Source of the DNA: Bryobacterales bacterium
Lineage (GTDB): Bacteria; Acidobacteriota; Terriglobia; Bryobacterales; Bryobacteraceae
Length of the DNA: 38,400 bases
Assembly: GCA_016789745.1 (NCBI GenBank)
Contig: JAEUQF010000445.1
Location: 1-38,400 of the forward strand
Direction: 5' to 3'
Below are positions 32,412-38,400 of this stretch, piece by piece. The notes under the pieces were generated by a model, which saw only the letters and a program-made list of their open reading frames with translations, ran no database searches and was not told the origin of the DNA. Both the position numbers and the translations under genes were made by a program. The stretch's first letter is position 1, and every line of letters starts with the position of its first letter.

Positions 32412-33702
32412 TCCCGTCCTGTCCGACACGGCCGTCACCACCTGTCCGGCCTGTGGCTTCCACGTGGCCGTGCTGTTCTACAATGGCGGCGCGCAGCCGC
32501 TCGCTACTCTGGGCTGGCCCGATTCGGCCGACATGGCGCGCGCCATGCCCCGCCTGCCGCTGCGCTTTGTGCGCTGTGTCGACTGCGGCCACGTCTTCAA
32601 CGCCGCCTTCGACTACACCTCGGTCCCCTACACGGACCAGCCCAACCGCATGTTCAACCGCGGCGCCCGCTGGAGCGTGTTCCTCGAATCCATCCGCTGG
32701 CAGATGCTTTCGCGCCTGAGCGACGCCCCCACCATTGTCGAAATCGGCCACGGCGACGGTACCTTCCTCGAAGCCCTCGCCACGGCGCGCCCGGAAGGCC
32801 GCTTTGTCGGCTTTGACCCGCATGGCGCCGCCGAAAGCCCGCTCCCCAATGTCGAGTTCCGCCGTGTGTTATTTGACCCGAGCGTGCATCTGGCCGAACT
32901 GTCTCCGAACCTGCTTGCCAGCCGCCACGTGCTCGAACACCTTACCGACCCGCTTGGCTTTGTCCAGAGCATCTCGTTCGGGGCGGCGATGCTCGGCCTG
33001 CAGCCGCTGCTTTATCTCGAAGTCCCCTGCATTGACCGCGCGCTCGACTACCAGCGCAGCGAAGACTTCTACTACGAGCACAACTCGCACTTCACCACCG
33101 AAAGCTTCTCGCGCATGCTGGCGCGCAGCTCCGGCTCCATCGAAGCGCTCGACCACGGCTATGACGGCGAAGTGGTCTACGCCTTCCTGCGCCTGAAAGG
33201 GCGCCTCGAACACATCGCCCGCGCCCGCGCCGCCCGCGCCTTTGCCGTCATGGCCGAGGAATCGCGCCGCGTCATCATGTTGGAGCTGGCGAACCTCTAC
33301 CTGGCTGGCAAGCGAGTCGCCATCTGGGGCGGTACCGGCAAGTGCGCCGCGTTTCTCCACGCCCACCGCGTCGACGCCCAACGCTTCCCGCTGGTGGTGG
33401 ATTCCGATCCCGATAAAGTGGGCACCTATGTTCCGGGCACCGGGCAGCGCATCCAGTCCCGCGATGCGCTCTCCGGCACGCGCGTGGATGTCTTAATCGT
33501 CCCCACCCAGTGGCGCGCCCGCGACATCGTCGAAGAGTCACAGCGCCACGGGCTCGACATTGGCCAGGTGCTCATTCCCCACAACGGCCATCTGGTCGAC
33601 TTCCGGACCGGCGCCCACCCCTACCGCCGCGCCGGCCAGGATCAGCCGGCCAACTCCCACGACCTGCGGTCCGGACACAACGAATTGCTGATACGCTCGT
33701 GA
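32368..33702 (+). CDS. SAM-dependent C-methyltransferase-like protein with zinc-binding N-terminus
   Basis: From ATG 32368 (AGGAA eight bases upstream) the protein is 444 residues; the frame is open to a TTG at 32332 but that start is less likely. Two Cys pairs (CPAC and CVDC) mark an N-terminal zinc site. IVEIGHGDGTFLEAL is the SAM-binding motif I, and SRHVLEHLTDPLGF follows. The C-terminal part (VAIWGGTGKCAAFLHAH, VVDSDPDKVGTYVPGTG) is a Rossmann-like domain as in sugar C-methyltransferases of the TylCIII/NovU type (Methyltransf_13/11/14 architecture). It may methylate the nucleotide sugar used by the GT41 enzyme, or the glycan. The end overlaps the small FliT-like gene by 61 bases. Confidence 0.85.
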   Translation: MLSELFGDNGASPANPVLSDTAVTTCPACGFHVAVLFYNGGAQPLATLGWPDSADMARAMPRLPLRFVRCVDCGHVFNAAFDYTSVPYTDQPNRMFNRGARWSVFLESIRWQMLSRLSDAPTIVEIGHGDGTFLEALATARPEGRFVGFDPHGAAESPLPNVEFRRVLFDPSVHLAELSPNLLASRHVLEHLTDPLGFVQSISFGAAMLGLQPLLYLEVPCIDRALDYQRSEDFYYEHNSHFTTESFSRMLARSSGSIEALDHGYDGEVVYAFLRLKGRLEHIARARAARAFAVMAEESRRVIMLELANLYLAGKRVAIWGGTGKCAAFLHAHRVDAQRFPLVVDSDPDKVGTYVPGTGQRIQSRDALSGTRVDVLIVPTQWRARDIVEESQRHGLDIGQVLIPHNGHLVDFRTGAHPYRRAGQDQPANSHDLRSGHNELLIRS

Positions 33703-33983
33703 AGCTGCTGCTCGCTGTTGAGCCGTCCGTACTCGGCGGCCAGCAGACTGCGTTGCACCGTCATCTCCGCCCGGCAGCGTTCCATGGTTTGCCAGCTGAC
33801 GCGCAGCCGCTCCAGATGACCCTGATCAAAGGAGCCGGGTTCGGCCGCCAGCCGCGCGCCGATCTCCCCCAGCAGATGCCCGCGTGCGGCTAGCGCCGCA
33901 AGCATCGACTCGGAGCCCGGGCGCAGCCCGTCATCCAACTGCTCCAGCTGTTCGAAAAGCCGGTCAATCCGTGCGTGCGCCAT
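33642..33983 (-). CDS. Small FliT/FlgN-like hypothetical protein downstream of fliD
   Basis: The 113-residue product is mostly alpha-helical (IDRLFEQLEQLDDGL, RSLLAAEYGRLNSEQQLHERIS). There is no diagnostic motif. The start ATG follows the fliD stop TAA with no gap, so it is translationally coupled to fliD, the place usually held by fliS or fliT. Size and helix content fit a flagellar export chaperone of the FliT type. Name from position and shape only. The last 61 bases overlap the convergent methyltransferase gene. Confidence 0.5.
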   Translation of the reverse strand: MAHARIDRLFEQLEQLDDGLRPGSESMLAALAARGHLLGEIGARLAAEPGSFDQGHLERLRVSWQTMERCRAEMTVQRSLLAAEYGRLNSEQQLHERISNSLCPDRRSWELAG

Positions 33984-35339
33984 TTAGCTCTGCTTTCCGT
34001 ACAGCATCGTATTCAAGGCGGTAATCTGGGCGTCCAGCACGTTCTGCTGCGATTCCAGGCTGGCCAGCAGCGAATCGGCCATCTGCAGCCGCGACGCCAT
34101 GCTGATCTGCATCGCGCTGATGCGCGTGGTCTGCTCGGCAATCTGCGCTGTCAGACGCTTGTCGGTCTCATCGTATTTATCCAGCTGGATGCGCGCCATC
34201 CCGATCACCGAATCGCTGATATCGGTGAGCGACTGTGATAAGCCCCCAAAGCCGCTGTCCGGCGTGCCCAAAAAGTCGAACGCCTCTTCCAGATCACTGG
34301 CCGACAGATTCGTCAGCGCCGTGCTGTCAAACGAGGCCTCGCCGGTGGTCGAAAACTCCACCCCCAGATCCGCCAAGCCCTTAATGGCGCCCGTACCGGC
34401 GAAGCTGGTCAGGCCGCGCAGCCGCGTCTGCACTTCGCGCACCAGGAAGTCGCCGCTCAACAGGCCGGCGCTCTGCCCGATCTGGTCATTCACCTGTTGG
34501 CGCACGTTGTTATAGGCCGACACGAACGCATCCAGATCCGACGCCAGCGCCGAGCGGTCACTATTCACCGCCACCGTCACGGTCTCGGTCCCGGTGGTGG
34601 TCGCCTTGATGTCCAGCGTCAGGCCTGGTACCACGTCGTTGATGAACGTGGTCTTCTTGCTCACCGGCACCCCGTTCAACTCAAATACCGAGTTGGCCCC
34701 CTGGTTGTTCGCCGTCAGCAGATTTGTGTTGGCGCCCGACGGGTCATCGCGCAGCTCCAGCGTCGTCGCCCCGGTCTCATTCGCTGTGAGCGAAAGGTAG
34801 TAAGGCGTCGCCCCATTGCCGGTCGTAAGGACACTCGCCGTCACCGGCGCCCCGCTGGCATTGATGGCATCGCGCAGCGCCGTCAGATTATTCGAACTCG
34901 AAATGTCGATCGAATATTCCTGGCTGCCCACCACCAGTTTCACAGAGCCGGTCGACGACACTGCCGCCGCATTGGTATTGGCATAACCGGACACCGAAGT
35001 CTCGGCCGCCGCCTTTGCCACCGAAGTGATATTGCTGATGGTGAAGGTGGCCGGCGCCGCCAGACTCACGTTGGTCGCCGTCACTTTGCTGGTATTGCTG
35101 CTCGAAGCGGCCAGCGCCCGGCCTTTGGCTGTCTGGCCCAGGTTCTCCACCGCTGTCGCCAACCCCGCCACGCCGCCGCTCAGGTTCGATACCAGCAGTT
35201 TCTGCTGCAGCAGGTCTTTCTGCTGATTCTGCAGCAATTGCACCGGCTGGCTGGCAATCGCCACGGTGCGGTTCAGAATGGTTTGAAAGTCGGAGGAGAA
35301 CTTACTGACTCCCGTAAAGGTAAGCGGCGAGAGACTCAT
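33984..35339 (-). CDS. fliD: Flagellar filament cap protein FliD (hook-associated protein 2)
   Basis: The 451-residue protein has the FliD_N domain at its start (FTGVSKFSSDFQTILNRTVAIASQPVQLLQNQQKDLLQQK), a Flagellin_IN-like region (SVFELNGVPVSKKTTFINDVVPGLTLDIKA) and the FliD_C domain (LDAFVSAYNNVRQQVNDQIGQ, IKGLADLGVEFSTTGEASFD). It ends in the usual heptad-rich helix (QMADSLLASLESQQNVLDAQITALNTMLYG). FliD caps the filament tip and helps insert flagellin subunits. GGAGG lies 11 bases before ATG 35339 and a good FliA promoter lies just upstream. It is convergent with the flagellin-GT41-methyltransferase block. Confidence 0.95.
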   Translation of the reverse strand: MSLSPLTFTGVSKFSSDFQTILNRTVAIASQPVQLLQNQQKDLLQQKLLVSNLSGGVAGLATAVENLGQTAKGRALAASSSNTSKVTATNVSLAAPATFTISNITSVAKAAAETSVSGYANTNAAAVSSTGSVKLVVGSQEYSIDISSSNNLTALRDAINASGAPVTASVLTTGNGATPYYLSLTANETGATTLELRDDPSGANTNLLTANNQGANSVFELNGVPVSKKTTFINDVVPGLTLDIKATTTGTETVTVAVNSDRSALASDLDAFVSAYNNVRQQVNDQIGQSAGLLSGDFLVREVQTRLRGLTSFAGTGAIKGLADLGVEFSTTGEASFDSTALTNLSASDLEEAFDFLGTPDSGFGGLSQSLTDISDSVIGMARIQLDKYDETDKRLTAQIAEQTTRISAMQISMASRLQMADSLLASLESQQNVLDAQITALNTMLYGKQS

Positions 35340-35363
35340 GGATACACCATCCTCCGTCTAGCC

Positions 35364-35390
35364 TCATCGGCCGGAAACCGCGAAACTTGC
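35364..35390 (-). promoter_or_regulatory. Sigma-28 (FliA) promoter of fliD
   Basis: On the minus strand GCAAGTTT-N11-GCCGATGA matches TAAAGTTT-N11-GCCGATAA at 6/8 and 7/8 with exact spacing. The -10 ends 24 bases before the fliD ATG, leaving room for the GGAGG. It is the best FliA match in the window. Confidence 0.75.
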
Positions 35391-35420
35391 AAGGGAAAAT
35401 AGAGTCCGCCACCCACCCCA

Positions 35421-35456
35421 AATAAAAACGGCCTGACCAGTTGCCCGGTCAGGCCG
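35421..35456 (-). terminator. Intrinsic terminator, minus strand
   Basis: CGGCCTGACC (35429-35438) pairs perfectly with GGTCAGGCCG (35447-35456) around an eight-base loop. Read on the minus strand the stem is followed by TTTTTATT, a classical terminator. It would stop minus-strand transcripts coming from the right, before the fliD promoter. The nearest minus-strand gene in that direction is the Wzt-like gene, 1.1 kb away. Confidence 0.8.
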
Positions 35457-35516
35457 CGGATCTTTGATGGTCGAGAAGTGTTAAACTTATTTCACTCCTA
35501 TCCTAGGCTCCTGTCA

Positions 35517-35536
35517 AGCCCCATTTTTGTGGGGCT
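35517..35536. repeat. Hairpin upstream of the second Rep-like gene
   Basis: AGCCCCA (35517-35523) pairs perfectly with TGGGGCT (35530-35536); the loop is TTTTTG. No U-tract follows, so it is not a standard terminator. The gap 35391-35620 otherwise holds the terminator and no recognisable gene or iterons. Confidence 0.5.
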
Positions 35537-35620
35537 CGTCGTGGTGCCGTGGTGCGGAAGTACTACACCGCGAGCGTAGTGGGTGCGTGGTGCTTTGTTC
35601 TGTCGCTCCTGCTGGCAAAC

Positions 35621-36556
35621 ATGCCCGAACCGCCCGTCCCTCTCGCCCTCTCGCTGCTCCCCCCTTCGCGTCCCGCGCCGGCTCCCGATTGGGTCAAAAT
35701 CGAGAAAAACCTCGCTGCCCTCGGCTTCTTTACCCCGTCTAGCAAACGCATCAAAGGCGCCGCCCACAAGACTGTGGTGTTCGGGCGCCGCTCCGATGGC
35801 CACCCCGGCGAGGCTTCCACCGAGATTCTGCCGGATGCCTCCTTCGGACTTCCGATCACCGCCGACCAGGATAAGTACCTTGCTTTGCAGAAGATTATCG
35901 CCGACACCCGGCGCCAGCAGGGCGCGCTCCGCAACCCCATCGGCTTCACCTCCGCCGAACTGCTGCGCCTGCTCGGCCGCCGTGTCACCGCCGGCAAGAA
36001 CTACGACGACATCGCCCAGTGGCTGCAGCGCATGACCAAAACCCGCATCCACTCGGAAGGCACCGTCTATTTAGCCGGCCGGCGCTCCTGGCTTCAGGGT
36101 GAGGTACGCGTCTTTGAACGTGCCGTCAGCTTCGGCACGCCGTTGCCCGACGGCCGCCCTGCCGACCGCAACTACGTCTGGCTTTCGGCCTGGCAACTGG
36201 AAAATATCCAGCACAATCACCTCATGGCCGTCGACCTGGCCGCCTATCGCAGCCTCCGCAATCACATCGCGAAAACCCTGGTGCCGCTGCTGCAAACCTG
36301 GCTCGCCGCCACCCACGACGAAGGTGTGCTCATCAAGTCCTACGCCCAGCTTTGCCAGACACTCCACATCACCCGCTACCAGCAGCCTTCCAAAATCCTC
36401 GAAAAGCTCGCCCCGTCGCTCGACGAACTACAGGCCGCCCGCTATTTCTCTTCCTGGAGTCTGGATAAAGGGAGCCCGTCGGACCCCCGGCTGGTCATCT
36501 ATCACCGCCACGCCGTCCGCCTCACCCCTGGCGCACTGGCCGCCGTGGCCCGTTAA
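35621..36556 (+). CDS. RepA-like replication initiator family protein, second copy
   Basis: From ATG 35621 the protein has 311 residues; the frame is open upstream to GTG 35549, but that part (MVRKYYTASVVGAW) is not protein-like. WVKIEKNLAALGFFTPSSKRIKG and LPITADQDKYLALQKII near the start are patterns I associate with the replication initiator protein A family. NPIGFTSAELLRLLG resembles a winged helix, and PDGRPADRNYVWLSAWQLENI matches the same region of the initiator at 16599-18143 (PDGRLADCVYIVLN). It is shorter and lacks the C-terminal extension. No iterons, ParA or toxin genes are next to it, so it looks like an orphan, perhaps a regulator or the remnant of an older replicon. Its stop abuts that of the Wzt-like gene. 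Confidence 0.6.
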   Translation: MPEPPVPLALSLLPPSRPAPAPDWVKIEKNLAALGFFTPSSKRIKGAAHKTVVFGRRSDGHPGEASTEILPDASFGLPITADQDKYLALQKIIADTRRQQGALRNPIGFTSAELLRLLGRRVTAGKNYDDIAQWLQRMTKTRIHSEGTVYLAGRRSWLQGEVRVFERAVSFGTPLPDGRPADRNYVWLSAWQLENIQHNHLMAVDLAAYRSLRNHIAKTLVPLLQTWLAATHDEGVLIKSYAQLCQTLHITRYQQPSKILEKLAPSLDELQAARYFSSWSLDKGSPSDPRLVIYHRHAVRLTPGALAAVAR

Positions 36557-37297
36557 CTACGCCTGTACGGCCGATTCCCCGGCGTAGGCGTAAGCCTCCA
36601 CCACCTCGCGCGTCTTGCCGTCCATCACCAGCTTGCCGTGATCCAGCCATAGCGCCCGCTCGCACAGCTGCTCAATGGTGCGCCCGGCATGCGATACGAT
36701 CAGCAGCCCTTTGCCCGCCCGCCGGAACTGCTGGATCTTGTCGTGGCACTTGGCCTGGAACGCCGCGTCGCCCACCGCCAGCACCTCGTCGATGATCAGA
36801 AACGCCGGGTCCACGTGGATCGCCACCGAAAACGCCAGCCGCATCATCATGCCGGAGGAGTAGGTCCGCAGCGGCTCGTTGATGAAATCGCCGACGCCGG
36901 AAAAATCGATGATCTCCTCCAGCTTTTCCATTGTGCGGCTGCGCGACAGGCCCAGCAGAGAAGCGTTCAGAATCACGTTCTCTCTACCGGTGAGATCGCC
37001 GTGAAAGCCCGATCCCAGCTCCAGCAGCGCCGCCACCCGGCCTTCCACCGTCACCGTACCTTCGTCGGGAAACGAAATGCCCGCCACCAGGCTCAGCAGC
37101 GTGCTTTTGCCCGCTCCGTTGCGCCCGATCACGCCCACCGTCTCGCCCTCGCCAATCGTGAACGAAACGTTCTTCAGCGCATAGAAAGGCTTCACCGCCT
37201 CTCCACGCAGCTTCTCCATCAGCAGGCTGCGGATCAGCACCCGCCCCGAACTGCGGACAAACGACTTCGATACCCCCTCAAACCGGATGAGTGACAT
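36557..37297 (-). CDS. Polysaccharide ABC transporter ATP-binding protein (Wzt/TagH-like)
   Basis: The 246-residue ATPase has Walker A GRNGAGKST, the family-typical LLELGSGFHGDLTGRENV, signature YSSGMMMRL, Walker B AFLIIDEVLAVGD and H-loop VSHA. The ELGSGFHxxLTGREN motif marks the polysaccharide and teichoic acid export branch (Wzt, TagH, KpsT-like). It energises export of a lipid-linked glycan across the inner membrane with a Wzm-type permease, which must lie outside the window or upstream on the minus strand beyond 38.4 kb. It lacks the C-terminal carbohydrate-binding domain of long Wzt proteins. Its first bases are close to the divergent glycosyltransferase frame. Confidence 0.9.
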   Translation of the reverse strand: MSLIRFEGVSKSFVRSSGRVLIRSLLMEKLRGEAVKPFYALKNVSFTIGEGETVGVIGRNGAGKSTLLSLVAGISFPDEGTVTVEGRVAALLELGSGFHGDLTGRENVILNASLLGLSRSRTMEKLEEIIDFSGVGDFINEPLRTYSSGMMMRLAFSVAIHVDPAFLIIDEVLAVGDAAFQAKCHDKIQQFRRAGKGLLIVSHAGRTIEQLCERALWLDHGKLVMDGKTREVVEAYAYAGESAVQA

Positions 37298-37381
37298 CAG
37301 CTCTTCTCCATCTTACAGCGGTGCGCCACAATAGAAGGCATCGTTCCGGAAACCCTCAAAGAGCTCGTCCGCCCTTACTAC

Positions 37382-38400
37382 CTGCGCTGGCTGTACTTCC
37401 GGCTCCGTCCCCAGGCCCGCCCGCCGGAATGGACCGCCTGCTGGCAATACCCGCCCCCCCGATTCCCTGTTCCACCGCCCACCGGTAAGGCCGATCTCCT
37501 CTTCCTGCCCATGAACGACTGGCACTTCCGCACCCAGCGGCCGCAGCAACTGGCGCTCGCCCTGGCCCGCCGCGGCCACCGCTGCTTCTACGTCAACCCG
37601 CACCTCGGCCGTCAGTTCCCACACCCAGTACGCTTCAGCCGCACCCCGGTTTACGGTACGCTCGCCCCCAACATCTGGGAAATCCATGCCGGCCTGAACG
37701 CCGAGCCCGTCTTCCACCACCGCCGCCTGACCCTGGGCGAAAGCCGCAACCTGGCCTCCCAACTCACACAGGCCGCCCGCGACTTCCACTTCCAAAACCT
37801 CCGCATTGTCAGCCAGTTCCCTTTATGGAACGACTGCGCCTGGCAGCTGCGACGCCAGCTGCAAGCCCCCGTGCTGTACGACTGCCACGATCTCCTCTCC
37901 GGTTTCTCCAATATTTCGCCTGAGATTATCGACGATGAAGTGATACTCTTTCAGCAGGCAGATTCGGTCGTGTTCTCCGCGAAATCCCTGCTAGAAAAGA
38001 AAATTGCCGAAATGCCCTGGTTGGGCGAAAAGGCGCGCCTGGTGCCGAACGGTGTAGATGTGTCCCGTTTTGCCATGGCAGCCGGCGGCGGTACCGCTAC
38101 GGCCGCGCCCCGGCCCATCGCCGGTTATGCCGGAGCCATCGACGAGTGGTTCGACTGGCGGGCAGTCGAGGCTGCCGCCCGCGCCAATCCCGGCTGCGAT
38201 TTCGTGCTGCTGGGCCGCATCGATAATAAAGACGCGCTGCGGCTGGGCGAGCTGCCCAACGTGCGCCTCTACGGCGAGATCCCCTACTCCGCCGTCCCGG
38301 AATACATGGCCCAGTTCCGCATCGGCCTCATTCCCTTCCACGTCAACGAATTGACGCTCGCCACCAACCCCATCAAACTGTTCGAATACTTCAGCTGCGG
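37382..38400 (+). CDS. Glycosyltransferase (GT-B, GT4-like), 3' end beyond window, start uncertain
   Basis: The frame runs off the window end. It shows an N-terminal Rossmann-like strand with a conserved RPQQ (DLLFLPMNDWHFRTQRPQQLALALARRGHRCFYVNP split over 37490-37600), DCHDLLSGF, SVVFSAKSLLEKK, VPNGVDVSRF and the donor-site half ending TNPIKLFEYFSCG. This is the family of membrane-associated glycosyltransferases with a VPNGVD motif. The frame is open from 37295, after an in-frame TGA, but has no ATG, GTG or TTG until ATG 37511, which would cut the first beta-strand. CTG 37382 is offered as the earliest tolerable start; codons from about 37343 also look coding. Divergent from the Wzt-like gene, probably part of the same glycan locus. 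Confidence 0.8.
   Translation, partial: MRWLYFRLRPQARPPEWTACWQYPPPRFPVPPPTGKADLLFLPMNDWHFRTQRPQQLALALARRGHRCFYVNPHLGRQFPHPVRFSRTPVYGTLAPNIWEIHAGLNAEPVFHHRRLTLGESRNLASQLTQAARDFHFQNLRIVSQFPLWNDCAWQLRRQLQAPVLYDCHDLLSGFSNISPEIIDDEVILFQQADSVVFSAKSLLEKKIAEMPWLGEKARLVPNGVDVSRFAMAAGGGTATAAPRPIAGYAGAIDEWFDWRAVEAAARANPGCDFVLLGRIDNKDALRLGELPNVRLYGEIPYSAVPEYMAQFRIGLIPFHVNELTLATNPIKLFEYFSC

Noticed and set aside
35517..35536. Rho-independent terminator
   Set aside because: The stem is good but the T-run lies in the loop and none follows the stem in either direction.

Overview
The window is GC-rich (about 60-65% by eye) with densely packed genes. It carries polysaccharide, flagellar and plasmid-type genes from a motile Gram-negative-type bacterium. 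The mix of a TIGR03013-like polyprenyl sugar transferase, paralogous AsnB amidotransferases beside a heparinase-like protein, very long flagellins and RepA-like initiators recalls soil Acidobacteriota (Bryobacterales/Solibacter relatives). That placement is inference: no rRNA or other phylogenetic marker is present.

Layout. (1) 1-12.3 kb is an exopolysaccharide region: a partial asparagine synthase (minus) diverges from a heparinase II/III-like protein; two secreted proteins follow on the minus strand; then come an O-antigen ligase/polymerase-like protein, a GT2 glycosyltransferase and a second AsnB on the plus strand. (2) 12.3-18.4 kb is plasmid-like: an orphan Phd-type antitoxin with a frameshifted PIN toxin remnant, an AbrB/MazE-Doc toxin-antitoxin pair, a tyrosine recombinase, a ParA with a putative ribbon-helix-helix partner, an origin-like region with six iterons, and a replication initiator. 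Arrays of a degenerate 9-bp repeat flank this core and are the best candidate for its centromere. (3) 18.4-24.2 kb returns to envelope glycans: wecB, a polyprenyl-phosphate sugar transferase and a GT-C glycosyltransferase form a minus-strand operon, and a paralogous GT-C gene diverges from it. (4) 24.2-35.4 kb is flagellar: two tandem 919-residue flagellins with matching structured leaders, a TPR/O-GlcNAc-transferase-like (GT41) gene, a C-methyltransferase-like gene, and on the opposite strand fliD with a small FliT-like gene. (5) 35.5-38.4 kb holds a second RepA-like gene, a Wzt-like ABC ATPase and the start of a glycosyltransferase cut by the window end.

How they may work together. WecB and the sugar transferase would supply and load the first sugar on undecaprenyl phosphate. 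The GT2 and GT-C enzymes would extend or decorate the glycan, the O-antigen ligase-like protein would polymerise or ligate it, and the AsnB proteins may amidate sugars. The flagellin leaders each place GGA in the loop of two hairpins, one over the Shine-Dalgarno, the architecture expected for CsrA control. The GT41 gene directly downstream suggests O-glycosylation of the flagellins. Whether the whole window lies on a plasmid or chromid, or a replicon has been captured inside a chromosomal glycan region, cannot be decided from this stretch.
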